Assembly (NCBI GenBank): GCA_907163375.1
Contig: CAJQUW010007519.1
Location: 56,718 to 120,717, forward strand
Length of the DNA: 64,000 nucleotides
Source of the DNA: Prostheceraeus crozeri
Lineage: Eukaryota; Platyhelminthes; Polycladida; Euryleptidae
Reading direction: 5' to 3'
Shown here piece after piece: positions 1 through 11,125 of the stretch (positions are counted from its first letter, which is position 1; each line of letters opens with the position of its first letter). The notes beneath the pieces were generated by a model. It did no database searches, was not told the origin of the DNA, and saw only the letters and a program-made list of their open reading frames with translations. The position numbers and the translations under genes are program-made.

Positions 1-46
1 CTACATGCGTATTAAAGTGTAAAGATAATTTTCCTTTTCTCAACAG

Positions 47-220
47 TTGGAGAAGACTGCACAGTCAGATAAATTGGTAAAAGAACTTTACGTGGAGAAC
101 TCACAGTTGATGAAGGCCCTACAGGTAACAGAAGAACGACAGAAAGCTGCTGAAGAACGAAGCAATAAGTTGGATGAACGCTGTAGGGCGATGCAAAAGC
201 TGCTTGGAAAGAATGTTTGA
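47..220 (+). CDS. Last coding exon of a coiled-coil protein, ninein-like C-terminus (partial)
   Basis: An acceptor (pyrimidine tract ending in caacag at 41-46) opens a frame of 57 codons to the TGA at 218-220. The peptide is highly charged and helical: LEKTAQSDKLVKELYVENSQ at residues 1-20, then a Glu/Lys/Arg-rich stretch ending KLLGKNV. The pattern of hydrophobic residues every three to four positions fits a coiled coil. From memory, the KELYVEN...L..ALQ.TEE+Q..AE pattern resembles the extreme C-terminus of ninein-like centrosomal proteins, which anchor microtubule minus ends; this is a tentative match. The rest of the gene lies left of the window, so the start, length and other domains cannot be judged. 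That it is a real host exon is fairly secure; the name is not. Confidence 0.6.
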   Translation: MEKTAQSDKLVKELYVENSQLMKALQVTEERQKAAEERSNKLDERCRAMQKLLGKNV

Positions 221-660
221 ATCTTCTTGCCTTCTCTTTCAACGTTTCTGCCTCCCGTTGCTTTTCAAACGGAGAAAATGCTCCAAAATGGACAACCGTC
301 TATCTTCCTCACCGAAATTGCCTGTGGACTTACTCTGTGACTTCAAAACGAGAATGTCCAAGTATTATCCATATATCGTACTGTATTTCCTTCATTTCCT
401 CAGTCGTCTAAATGTCAGTCTTCTAATAGAATTTCTTGACATTTGCATTGAATAGGAGATTCTCCTATGAGGTTTCGACAAGAGAGAACTAGTCTATTGT
501 TTGGGCTGATATATATTTTTTTCATTTTTTATGCAACTTGCAAGCTGAAGGTTTCCCTCGACACGAATTTAGTCATTTGTAATTGTTTCATTATTGTATA
601 ATAACAACGACCTGATGTCGATAGAATATACGAAAGAATAAATACTTATGTGTTTTTCAA
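221..660 (+). promoter_or_regulatory. 3' UTR with polyadenylation signal
   Basis: Non-coding AT-rich sequence follows the stop of the coiled-coil exon. A canonical AATAAA lies at 637-642, about 420 bases past the stop, in a T-rich context suitable for 3' end formation. Small open frames here are chance. The cleavage site itself cannot be read from sequence. Confidence 0.5.
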
Positions 661-1496
661 CTGGACACTGGAAATTGGGAAGTTGCGGAAAGCTGAAACC
701 TATAGCGGTTGAAACCTAACCTTCTTTGAACATAAGTTGCAAATGTTTTTCCTGAAGAAAATACACAAAAATAAAGGCAATTTAAGATTATTAATAACAA
801 CTGCTGCAACTCCTGAAGAAAATTTGCAATTTTTTTTCTAGTTTTTCAGGTTTTAGGGATAATTTTCAAATGCACTATTATTTGGATGTGTATAAAAAAG
901 TTTGGGTGGTAAGTCTATTTATGAATTCTGGTCTGTTTTTGTCGAGGATTCTGAATGTGGCTGAAGTTCGTTCTTCGCAATGCGTAGCGACAACGAAGTT
1001 CTCAAATAGTCGGCTCAAAGTGCACGGAGTAACATTTCAAAGTAACCATTACTTTTAATTCATACAGCTAATCGAAAGTGATTTTCACTCGGTAGATGAA
1101 TGCAGCATGTGGTCAGTTGAATTTTAGAATCAGTTTCCATAATCACATATGTATCCACGCCTTCCAATTTGGCGAAAATTACCAAGCTTTACGCAAGCGC
1201 AGCGGCAATTGCCGAAATCAGGGATGCTGGTTGCCGAAATAAGCGTGCTAACTTGTCTAGATATCATTACTGTTTTCATAAATCAATTACATATATATTT
1301 GCTATATCAACTGAAATACAGAAAGGGAAAGAGAAGCCAATGCAGTCAACAGTATTCAGCTTCGGACAATAGAACCAATCGGAAGCGGTGGGAAGCAATA
1401 GAACCAAGCCCGGGCTCTAGAAAATAATGATAACAATAAGATCTCAGTAACATCTCAGATCATATTGTCCAATTTCATAGTAATTTGACCCTTAGG
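661..1496. other. Unannotated intergenic stretch
   Basis: AT-rich sequence with only short open frames that show no recognisable motif. No paired inverted repeats or target duplications were seen. It ends where the PLE fragment becomes recognisable. Confidence 0.5.
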
Positions 1497-1740
1497 TTAG
1501 AAGATTTTATTATTGAGTTTATTGATCGCTTCAACGACCCTGTTCTTACCAGGATCGCTGAAGCGAACTATATTAAATCGTATGGTCCGATACTCAATCA
1601 GAAACATGAACTGACGAGCTGTCACTAGATGTATATAAACCCATGGTATTAATGGCTGGACTTTGTTGCCCATGATTAAGTCCGTGACGTACGAAACGTT
1701 GGGTTTTTAACGATCATATTTTTTAATTTCAATAAAGTGT
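1497..1740 (+). mobile_element. Penelope-like element, 3' end only (family D)
   Basis: Bases 1497-1628 encode 43 residues and a stop: a tail containing DRFNDP, then RIAEANYIKSYGPILNQ. This is the C-terminus of a PLE protein just after the GIY-YIG endonuclease, where an EA.YIK...P.LN motif is usual. The 3' UTR holds a decayed hammerhead (1668-1704) and ends near an AATAAA-like run at about 1730. PLEs copy themselves through a reverse transcriptase plus a GIY-YIG nuclease. Only the last fraction remains here, so it is a dead 5'-truncated copy. Its C-terminus differs from families A and B further right. Confidence 0.7.
1668..1704 (+). ncRNA. Decayed hammerhead ribozyme of a PLE
   Basis: GAAAC at 1693-1697 is followed by GTT and GGGT. 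GCCC at 1668-1671 can pair with the 3' strand as stem I. Stem II is GTCC / GTAC around a GTGAC loop with one mismatch. The core that should read CTGANGA reads ATGATTA, two changes away, so cleavage is probably lost. Hammerheads in PLE termini are established; the assignment here rests on position and partial core. Confidence 0.45.
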
Positions 1741-1808
1741 CTAAAAAAAGCAGGGAGAGCCTATTTCCAATCATGAAAGTGAAAAATCACCTCCCGTATG
1801 ACGCCGTT

Positions 1809-2060
1809 AATGATAACAATAAGGCCTGTAGAGCGGAAGCCAAGCTTCATGCTTTGCACAGCAGTACAAAAAGTGGTGCGGTTTTAACTTCGACGCACTT
1901 GTCAAAATGTGATCCTGGTTTAAAATCAGTCCAATGTATATTATGTAGTTCTAAACTTTTTATTGGTAACCGATGTCCCATCCTAATTTCCCCGGCTGTG
2001 AGTAGACTATGAATCTACTTGCATTCTAGCAAGCTTCAAATAAAGAATTTATTTCCATTC
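1809..2060 (+). repeat. Dispersed repeat, copy 1
   Basis: About 250 bases starting with gataacaataa align by eye with 47702-47955 (shared blocks include aagcttcatgc, cacttgtcaa, ttttcattgg/ttttattgg and tcttcatgtccc/accgatgtccc). The copies are clearly diverged. No terminal inverted repeats or coding content were seen. It could be an old SINE or miniature element; here it follows the PLE tail directly. Confidence 0.45.
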
Positions 2061-5000
2061 CTGGACCAGAACCGAAGTGATGATATTGCTCGAAAGAATC
2101 GAAACGGAACCAAACTGAAGCAAGCCTAAGTCTTATTTGATATTGTATTACCCGGATTGGATTCAAACCGAACTGCTAGCATTGACCAAACTTGATTAGA
2201 CCGGAACCGGATACAAGCAACCCTTATCAGAGTGGTATTGACTGTGCAAAACTGCTATGAGGCAGTTTGCCACCAGTCTGTTCGTGTCACATTGAGAAGT
2301 CTAATCATGTCATATTTGAAGTATTTGCATATTCTAAAATTGCTTCAATAATTTCTCATCATAGATTTTGAACAATCGGACGTGTTGGGACCATCTCATT
2401 TGTTTCCTACACCATCTATGCACCAGTATACTATGGCATTCAAACAGAAAAATGCCTCTCCACGACTCCTCAAATTCAGTCAAGACAGTCTCCTTCCAAT
2501 GATTTGAAAACTGTCCCTTCAGCATCTCGTTAATTTCTCTATTGTGTTCGCTCTGTGAATTCATCATTATGGAAAAGATTTCTCAAGTCTGTCAATGAGC
2601 GACATCATGGTTGCAGCTTCCCATGAATTTTCTCGATTTTATTTACAGTTTAAACATTATGTTCATCAAGCAAAACTTTGATAGCTTGTTAGGTACCCTC
2701 GCAAATTGGGTTTGAACGAATAGCTTGATCGTTTAGACTTCGTGAGAGCAGCTCACGAGAGACAGCTACACATCATGATGAATTGACAAAATAGTATACA
2801 TAAATTTTGTTCAAATTTTGGAAACTTATAATTTCAATTATCGCATGAGTAGCTTTTTTAAGCGCGACATCATGAACATCTTAATTGAGTGAAATTCTAA
2901 ACAGTCTGAGAGCCACTGACATCTTCCTCCTAAATTCGCGCACGAGCGTCTTATTATTTTTAATATGCAGATTTTCACCCAACATCATTAAAACGACTAT
3001 TCTTAAGTTGCACTTCTAGTCGTCTTGCAACTTACGGAGCGTCGAATATCGCAAAATTCCATCTGTTTATGGATCTACAAATGCTTATGAGTTTGATGCA
3101 CTAATTAAAGTATTGATTCAGCTCTTATTAATAACTCATCATGTGATTTGTCATGTTAAGGCACACTTCTCTCGCAGCACGTAGAAATGCGATATTTCTG
3201 GGAGTTGGTGGCTGGAGTGACTTGCCTTTAAAATTAATGAAGGCGTCATGAAAATGGATTTTATTGTGATAGTTAAGCACATTATTTATTTTAAGAGAAT
3301 TCACTTTTGCTGAAATACGTTTTATTTAGTGACTTTGTGAATTAATCAGCAGATTGTGAATTGAGATAGAACATTCTTATTTCAATTTTAATTCAACTTT
3401 TTACTTCAATTGTATTCTGACAAGTACCAACGGCATCCATATCACCGGTATGTATTTGGATGTACGAGTATTTCGGTCATTCTTGGTTATTGTTTTAGTT
3501 TGTAGCATGACATTTCATCTCGTCTGAACAACTGATTGGCTGATTGTGATCTGCTATGAATTGGTTCAATTTCTACTCAACAAGGTTCTATCTATCGGTA
3601 TTTATTTCAACCAAACACAAAATCCGCTAGCGGTATTTGTCGGAATATTGCTTATTCAGCGGTAAATGCAGAATATAAGTACCTTACGAAAGTGGCAATT
3701 TGTTTTTTGCAGCTTGATATGAAGAAAATGAAAATAGCCGAAAAAAATAGCGAAATTCTGATAGGCGACGTGCATCTTTAATTCCCCAAAAATGTTAATT
3801 TTTTCCTGGTTCCCAAGATGTGACAATTTTTGGCGGTCAGAGATGACTTCATTCATTGAGCAGTCGACATTCATTGAGTAGTCAGTCTTCTGTTTCGATG
3901 AGGAAAACAGGAACACAGCAGGTGTGAGGAGATGTGCGTGAGTTGAAGTCAATGACTTATTATGATCATGCGTGCATGTGCTCACTAAAAGACAATCTTG
4001 CGAAATACTTGCGAATCTTCCAAAAATCTTGCAGTCGTAAGATATGATCTCATTTCTTGTGCCTGTAGTGCACAGGATTATCAGCAAAAACGCAAGATAT
4101 TTTTTTATCGAAAGTTGTGTGTCTCTTGCATCATAACTTGCGCAGGAAAGTCAATCGACAACTCTAGGCGCTGTTATTCAGACACGCTCCTCTTCGTGTA
4201 TGCAAAAGATGCGACTTCGGTTATTTGTATGAAACACATATGCACATGTATTTGCATACTTTGTTTTATTCATGTCAAACAACATGTACCTAGCAATTAA
4301 TGAGCTCCTACATGCCATAACTAATTCGGACTGGAACACATAGGCCTATGGCGGCTTGCATGATGTTGCACGCATCGATATCGATGAATGATTACCATTG
4401 TCTTATGCTGTGTTTGAGCTAGATGTTAATTAAGTTTCTAATCTGTAAATGAAGACTTCTGTTTGAAATTTTTTATTCGATGAATCTTGAAATTGAATAC
4501 TTGAATTATCATTGGATCATTGATATACGCAGTTTTAAGCATTGCACCTGCCCATAATCGGTGCGAATGATTTAATCGACCAAGCTTGCCATGCAGACGT
4601 GTGAATTGTAATGTTAAGGAGTTGGCTCTAAATATTCTTGTGGGATTCCGAATGGAATTCCCACGTGTTACCTGTTCCAAATTTACTAGTCCTAAACGGC
4701 GCTCGAGGATACTTGCTCTGTCACACTAAATATAAATATCTTCTCATTCATAATTTACTTCTAAATTTGATTTCACTCTAATTTATCTTGATCTCTGTAA
4801 TCATTTTAACTATACATTACTGACTTAGTGTTGTCTCAAGAGAACGATTAGCGCACGATTAATGAAGGCGAGCCCAACAACACCCTCAAACGATAATGTG
4901 TTGTCCTAGCGTGTGTCTGCAGTTGAGTTCCCGATTTAGGACTACAATATAAGTGGCAGGTCGTCGAAGGTAGGCTATAGCTAGTACATGGAAAAGGTTT

Positions 5001-6487
5001 GTGTTGCCTGATTTCACGAGCATCTTAATTTGCATATAAGTTTACATGCCGTTATCGTTTTGTCAAGTCATCTTATTACATGCGTTCAATTAATCAAAGG
5101 CTGCTTAATTAATTAACATGTGGTTTGGAAGAGAGGACACTTCGAATCAAGAAGTAATATTGAAAATCATTCGTGTCTTGATTGATTAATACTTTAGCAA
5201 CTTCATTTTTATTTGTCAATTTATTATTAATTGAATTTCTTAAATTCGACCATATAGGTACTTGTTCTGAAATAATTGTGGAAACGCGGAAGAAGAGGGA
5301 ATGATGTTTTATAAAACCTGCTCAACTGAGGTTGCTATGTTTACTATACACACCTCATTCTTGTCATCGTGCAAATAAATATTCAATCATACAGGCATTT
5401 TCGGTGTTACTTTACTTTATCCGTTTAACGTCCTGGGGTATGTTTTCAGAAATTACGAAGTGAATCTCTGAAGTTGAAATGGAAAGCTTGTACAAAGATA
5501 TTGAGAGTTTGATTAATTGTGTTTTTAAATTAGAATTAGCTACTAAATTTTGAATATGATTTACTGCGTTCAGATATCTCAACATATACGTAGGCCTAGA
5601 CTATGTCATATTGCACGTGAGGATGTTGTGAATCACAACTTGTGATGTCATGCATTAGTTATTATGTTTTAACTTCCAATATGTTTATCCTATGACAATC
5701 TCAATTCAAATACTTTCAGCGTATGCGTTATGATGAATTTTACGACTTGGATCTCTGAAAGAATTGAGAGACATGGGATAAGCTAACGTGAGTTTCTAAC
5801 GAGAGTTCATTGCCTCTTTCGTTAGTTTTGAGTTCTGTTGCATATTTAAGTCACTGGATTCAAAGTTACGTTTCTTGAAGTTGGGTCGGCATTTTTGTCA
5901 AATGTGTTTGTTAATTAACATTTTCATTCATATAAGCCCTCAACAAGGTATTTGTTTTGTTTCAGCGTGGTGATGAGTTTCAATGGTCTATAGCTATACC
6001 AATAGTTAGTGGGTTCCTGTGTCATACTATTAACGGTATTATCTGGGAGTCAATTGACTTATTGGACTGCTCAACATCTGTAGCACGAAAGGTTCAAGAA
6101 AGTGAAATTTGTGGCATTTTGTTGCCATTCGATTTTAGAACTACATGGGTACGGTAGGTTGCCAGGCGCTCCCGGTAGGTTGATAGAGCATCCTCCAACC
6201 TTATTTCGCTTATAAACCTACCTACCCTAAGATCTTGAGACCGTTTATCTATCTTAGATGTCTTCTGAACGTTATTGTGCATGATCTTACCGATCTGCTT
6301 CAGGATGTTAACAGACTGACAAAAATGCTAAAAATGCTGCATGCAAAATCTTACAAGTCTTACAAGAAAATTGCGATATAGGCTAATCGCAAGAATATTT
6401 CGGCAGAGCGGTCGACTAGTGTTTATTGCATTCTTGAATCCCGTCATAGTCATTTTGCATGAAACAATGCCCAATAGATGATTGTAT
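2061..6487. other. Unannotated stretch
   Basis: About 4.4 kb of AT-rich sequence. The longest open frame (143 codons, 4087-3656, -) has no recognisable motif and biased low-complexity composition. I see no exon supported by splice sites, no tRNA and no target-site duplication. The end at about 2220 (ggaaccggatac) has hAT-terminus-like GC content but no partner. Confidence 0.45.
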
Positions 6488-6747
6488 TATAGATACAAAT
6501 CAATAAATTCAATGTACAATGGACTGAACATGAATGGAACATATACAGCTAGTGAAACCACAAACTACTAGGAGCAGCCTAAAAGCTCAGAAATACTAGC
6601 AGGAAGAGAGTTTAGATACAATAACTTGCTAATGGCCTAACGCAATCACATTAGCACCCATACCCAACTGAACTTCAATTTTTAAAAAAGACGACAATTA
6701 TAGAACGACCCATCGAATTTCACTTGTTTGTTGAGTTTAGGACCCAA

Positions 6748-7044
6748 TTATTTAATGTAAAAAGCTTCTTTGATATTTAGGGCAAATCCATCACTATCTG
6801 ATGCCAGGATTTTGAAATTTTCAGGGTTACATCTGCAACTACAATTCAGTCGGTGATCAAAGATTGCCGAGATTTTGGACTTATGCTCCTTAACTCTAAT
6901 GTTTAGGTGTCTGAGAGTTTTACCAATGTAGGTAAAGCGAGGAGCAACCTCACATGTGAAACAATATACAACACCTGATTTCAACATTAAAGGAGTTCTG
7001 TCCTTGTTCGAAAAGTAGCTTTTCAACTTTGTGCAAGTAAACAC
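6748..7044 (-). pseudogene. Family A GIY-YIG endonuclease domain
   Basis: 98 codons. GVVYCFTCEVAPRFTYIGKT carries the GIY-YIG core (V-Y...Y-I-G), followed by RHLNIRVKEHKSK with the conserved Arg and the EH pair. A Cys cluster (NCSCRCNP) and the terminal EAFYIK motif follow. In PLEs this domain nicks the target to prime reverse transcription. The reading frame continues to a stop at 6748. The same domain is present at 13563-13862 (+), almost identical. Confidence 0.8.
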
Positions 7045-7591
7045 CCACCTAACTTTGCTGTCAGGATCAATCCGATCAAAAATGCTCTGAAGTCTCTTCT
7101 TAAAGAACAGAGACTGCTGTTAAAAAAAAAAGGAATTTTAACAACATGGCTGTATGATTGATCAGACTTGACAGAAGGGTTAGAAAATTTTTTATCTAGG
7201 AATTTTTTGGTGGTATCCAAGATAAATGAGGACGGGTAGCCATTGTCTTTGAAAATGTGACTCAGTTTAACAATTTCATTGTGGAAATTAAGCCAGGAAT
7301 TACAAACTACATAAGCTCGGTTGATCAAGGTTAGTAACAGGCTTCGTTTCCATTGAAAGGGGCAACTGGCAGCGCGTAATTCAACACCAGATTCGTGTAC
7401 GTGGGTTTACGGTAGACAGTGGTGTTCACAACACTGCTTTCGATGTCTAAGTTTATATCCAAAAATGGAATGGACTTCATACCTATTTCTACAGTGAATT
7501 TGAGATTATCATGCCACGAGTTGATATAATCCAAGAAAGACGAATGATCATCATCCTCAAACATCACAAGAATGTCGTCCACGTACCTAGC

Positions 7592-8063
7592 TTAGAACTT
7601 TACGTTCCGACAACTCTGCTTCAAGTATTTTCTCTCAAGTGAACCCACGAAGAGGTTACTTAAGGTTGGGGCTAACGGACTGCCCATCGCCAGACCATCA
7701 CGCTGAACATACAAAGTATCATTGAAGCTGAAAATGCCACCAGTAGCAAATTTGAGAAGATTCCTTAACACATCTTGACTAAACGGCGGTTTAAGACCAT
7801 CACCATTGTAGATCTTCTCCCAAGCGATGTTGATCGTTTCATCCAGAGGGACATTCGTGAACAAGCTCTCAATATCAAAGCTAACTAACTTGGAGTCAGG
7901 CGAGAATTGATATTTCGAGATAGCATCAATCAACTGACTATTACTTTGGACTGAAAACTCAGTATCAATAATAGGTGTGATGAACTGATTAAGATATTTC
8001 GCTAAGTTATACTCAGAGGTACCGTGACTGGCGACAATAGGTCGCAGAGGAATACCCTGTCTA
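7592..8063 (-). pseudogene. Family A reverse transcriptase, palm region
   Basis: The 113-codon frame at 7933-7592 carries LVSFDIESLFTNVPLDETIN (metal-binding Asp region of RT motif A) and GLAMGSPLAPTLSNLF (motif B, with the GSPLAP turn found in PLE RTs). Upstream to 8063 the same strand reads IPLRPIVASHGTSEYNLAKY, the motif 1-2 signature of PLEs. The catalytic YVDD follows just beyond the frame's end. The enzyme would copy element RNA into DNA at a nicked target. The copy is truncated at its N-terminal side. Confidence 0.8.
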
Positions 8064-8083
8064 TGTACTTAAAGCAGTCATCA

Positions 8084-8256
8084 TTACTGAGCAAACATCA
8101 TTCGTCAATTTGAAAAATGGAAATTAAAACAACACGAATGCATCCACTCAGTGTTCTAATGGACTCCATGTAGTGACATTATTTTACTCCACCTCTTCTG
8201 CATTCGTGTTGTTTTAATTTCCATTTTCAAATTGACGAATGATGTTTGCTCAGTAA
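8084..8256. repeat. Foldback element, 58-bp arms
   Basis: The left arm starts ttactgagcaaacatc at 8084 and the right arm ends with its complement at 8256. The arms match over about 58 bases with one 1-base indel, around a central spacer of about 55 bases. It lies exactly between the broken end of PLE A (8063) and the plus-strand PLE N-terminus (8332), so it may have inserted into the A element. No clear target duplication was seen. Confidence 0.75.
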
Positions 8257-8331
8257 CCTAAGTGAGCTAGTGAACATGATATTTTTTGTGGTAACGTGAC
8301 TGTTACACATTACCAATACGGCTGGTCTTTT

Positions 8332-8803
8332 TCACAGGTTGAACCGGAAATATGATCTGTCTTTCAAAACCCTAAGATTCTTTGAAAAATGCAATTCCAA
8401 AATTTTAAAAACGACTTGTGATATTTCCTTTCTTGAACAATGTCTGAAGCATAGTTGTATTCCAAAATTCTTACAGTTGAAAGATTCCGACAACCTTCTA
8501 TCTCCACACACAGTGCGGGAGGGGCAAGTTCGGAAAATTGCGCTTATTATTAAGCAACACAGGTCTAAGTTGAAGCAATTGAGGAAAAAAAGATCTAAAG
8601 TGAGGGAGGATATCTGTAGATATCTTAATGTGGTCGATAAGTTGTTGTTCTCCAAGTTCTTTGTTAGAGAAAACCTCAAAAACTCTAAGCGGATCAATGA
8701 GATTCACAAATTTTAGTTCCAGAAATTATGGTTGCAAAGTAAGTTATCCACTCCTGTAGACACGGTCAAGAACTTAAGTGACTTGCAGTTGTCTGATGAT
8801 CTT
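8332..8803 (+). pseudogene. Penelope-like element N-terminal region, plus strand
   Basis: The frame 8339-8716 (125 aa) has a Lys/Arg-rich helical pattern with DISFLEQCLKHSCIPKFLQL, the N-terminal FL..C....IPKFL motif typical of PLE proteins. Past its stop the same strand reads TVKNLSDLQLSDDLT (8764-8806), which matches the PLE motif NLS...L that precedes the RT domain. The sequence is cut at 8804 by PLE B. It may be the missing N-terminus of family A in the opposite orientation, or a separate family; I cannot decide. Confidence 0.65.
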
Positions 8804-8885
8804 ACTTGAGTTGATGCTTAAAAACAGCTTTCGTCTCTCCTTGAAATTTATTGACCAGATTAAAATAATTAATTAAAAGATATGT

Positions 8886-8929
8886 ACAACCCCTACGCGT
8901 TTCGAGCGTTCGCTCTTCCTCAGGGGGTA
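8886..8929 (-). ncRNA. Minimal hammerhead ribozyme, family B left copy
   Basis: On the minus strand: ACCCC (stem I 5'), CTGAGGA core, GAGCG-AA-CGCTC (perfect stem II), GAAA core, CGCG with UA (short stem III), then GGGGT (stem I 3'). All invariant hammerhead positions (CUGANGA, GAAA, NUH) are present, with predicted cleavage after GUA. Stem III is too short for a stable monomer, but its CGCG is self-complementary, as in the dimer-forming hammerheads known from PLEs and animal retrozymes. It sits in the 3' UTR, about 165 bases past the nuclease frame. Confidence 0.85.
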
Positions 8930-9093
8930 ATTCGCTAAAACCAACTGATCTGGCCGCTCATGTGGGCTGCTTATATACACTGCTATCGGTTGAGAGATGT
9001 TTAAAATACCGTCAACTCTTTTCTTCGATTGATTTTTGGAATCAACTGTTTAATGTAACGAGCTTCAGTCAGTCTAGTGTCCAATGCATCTTT

Positions 9094-9897
9094 TCACTTA
9101 TCAAGAATTTCAAGGTCAAAATCAGTCAAACGTTTTGGTCTACATTTCAGACAATGTTCTGCCATAGCACTCGAATCAACATTACCTTTATCTACAGCAC
9201 GCTTGTGTTCATTAAAACGATGTTTAAAAGGACGCGAGGTTTGACCAATATAGAAATCTTTACAATGATGGCATGTAAATTTGTATACCAAAAACCGATC
9301 TGTACACTTCATCTTATTTGGCAAACTCTCACAAACAAGGCAACTTTCGTGTTTTTCTACTTTTTGTTTGAATTTCAAGGCATTATATATAGTTTTATTA
9401 GGGGAGCTAACAAGATTTATCGGTAACTCATATTTTTTAATTAATTTGCGGATATCACGATCAGTTTTATCGTTAACAAATCCGAGTTTTAAATACGTAC
9501 TGTTTTTACGTATTTCCTTGCATCTTTTACTACTTTTCTTATGTTTTCGTTTCATTGAAAATCCATTTTTGCTTAATTTAGTTTCAAGTTTATTAAAAGG
9601 TACTTTGCAATCAGCTTCGTTGCTACATCTTCTCTTTACGTAGTTGATGCTATTATTTACGTAATTGTTTTTGATATGGTTAGGCACGTAACTATCGCTG
9701 CGCAGTGAAATACCCGAATGTATTTCTTTCTCAAACCATTTATAATTCATACTGCCTTCTTTCACCGTGATGCTTATGTCCAAGAAATTAAGTGTAAGGT
9801 TTTTTGGAACTTCCAGAGTAAATTCAATATTCTCATCGATGCCATTGAAAGTTCTTAATATTACATCAAAGTCGAAGTCTTTGTCAAAGGGACCCAT
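9094..9897 (-). pseudogene. Family B RT thumb, linker and GIY-YIG endonuclease (left copy)
   Basis: 267 codons starting just after YIDD. LNFLDISITVKEG (residues about 33-45) is RT motif D-E, a Lys-rich linker follows (about 112-150), then a Cys pair in ESCLVCESLPNK, and the nuclease FLVYKFTCHHCKDFYIGQTS at about 205-224 with RPFKHRFNEHKRA. HCLKCRP near the end adds a Cys/His site. The inverted copy at 11673-12476 (+) differs at only a few positions (for example EADCKVP against QADCKVA). Confidence 0.85.
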
Positions 9898-9915
9898 AAT
9901 TACGTCATCAATGTA

Positions 9916-11013
9916 TCAAGCATAAATGCTTGGAGATATATTGTGCTGTAATTTCAAAAGTTGCAGAGCCATACTTTCAATACTATGCATAAACAAAACC
10001 GCAAAAGGCGGACTAAAATGGGCTCCCATAGGACAGCCTTTAATTTGAAGGTAATTTTTGCCATTATATTCGATCTCGTAGTTAAAACATACAAACTTGA
10101 GCATTTTTTCAATTGATTCTAAATCAATGCCAAAGTTATTTATTTTGTTCCAATTTTCCTTCGTAAACTCTATGACTGCCACAATAGCATCCATGATCTG
10201 TATACTTGGGTATGGGTTTTTCACATCTAAGGATATAAAAGTTGAATTTTTAGTTATAGGGAAGGTATTGCTGTTTAACCGCTCAATAAGATTTTCAGTA
10301 TTTGTGATGTGTGAAGGGACTAAGGTCATAAGTTGAGACACGATTTTGCTCAATAACCAGTCTACTTTTTCCGTGGGATTATTTATGCACGAGGCGATCG
10401 GCCGCAAAGGATAGACTCCGTTATTCGCCATTTTATGATCTTTCAACGTAGTCCTAAAAGTGGCTGTTTCTGTACCACAACTTAGTAATTTCTCGATTTC
10501 TTGTTTTTTTAGATTATTTTTGCAAACTGATCTAATAATTTCATTAGCCTGGGTTTCTAACTTTGCGACGCTAGACTTTTTTAGCTTTTTGTAGGTGTTT
10601 TCATCATTCAATATCTCTTCGGTGCTTTATGTCAACGTTTCTCTTTCAATGACTTGTAGTCTGTTAGTCTTATCTGTAGGAACCACAGTAAGGTCATTTT
10701 GTTCTAGAAACTTACGAGAAACAATTATATCTTTTTGAATTTGCTTGTTTTGATGTTTCTGAGACTGTATTAGCTTCATCACCTCAGCACGAAAAAGCTG
10801 TAGATTAGTTTCTTGGTTTTCGTTCATTCTAGGAGGTAAATTAACTTTATTCTTACTAAATGGAACACTTATGTTCCCCTCATCCGAGCAATCATTTTCA
10901 AACACTGTACTCCATCTCATACGATAAGTAAGCTTATCTAACTCTATTTCAACATCACTAACAAAGTGTTTGTTAACATTATGAGGCACTCTGAATTTAG
11001 GACCTTTTTCCAA
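9916..11013 (-). pseudogene. Family B reverse transcriptase
   Basis: GPKFRVPHNVNKHFVSDVEI opens the region. An acidic/basic linker leads to VVPTDKTNRLQVI, then GVYPLRPIASCINNPTEKVD, TFISLDVKNPYPSIQIMDAI with the first catalytic Asp, and GCPMGAHFSPPFAVLFMHSI. The YIDD box lies just downstream, at the start of the following frame. This order and these motifs are those of PLE RTs, related to telomerase RT. The frame is interrupted by single stops but is otherwise collinear. Confidence 0.82.
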
Positions 11014-11125
11014 AAGTTAATTAAGAGTTGACGGTATCATATCATCTCCACCTAAGGAAACAGACTCATCGAAAACAAGAATAGTTCTTAAATGCTCCGA
11101 AGAAGGACACAGAAAGTCATCCTCG

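Larger units (their letters stand above)
6488..8063 (-). mobile_element. Penelope-like element family A, left copy: RT, GIY-YIG and 3' UTR
   Basis: Read right to left. GIPLRPIVASHGTSEYNLAK (about 8050-7990) is the RT motif before the fingers. SFDIESLFTNVPLDETI and DGLAMGSPLAPTLSNLFV (7870-7640) are RT motifs A and B-like. RYVDDILVMF (about 7585) is the catalytic YVDD. FLDINLDIE and YRKPTYTN (7450-7400) follow. The nuclease VVYCFTCE...YIGKTLRHL..R..EH lies at about 6990-6890 and ends EAFYIK near 6750. The N-terminal quarter is missing at the 8063 break, next to a foldback element. Reading is interrupted a few times, so the copy is dead. Its 3' half is repeated in inverse at 13280-14122. Confidence 0.85.

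Noticed and set aside
3656-4087. 143-codon minus frame as a gene
   Set aside because: No motif, low-complexity composition, and a competing overlapping plus frame; no splice or regulatory support.
9281-9643. Overlapping plus-strand frames at 8962-9643 and their mirrors at 11927-12608
   Set aside because: They are antisense shadows of the PLE B nuclease frame.
9916-9918. Stop codon reassignment (TGA read as an amino acid) in PLE B
   Set aside because: The stops fit decay of CGA by CpG deamination, host exons use TGA as a normal stop, and other stops in B are TAA.
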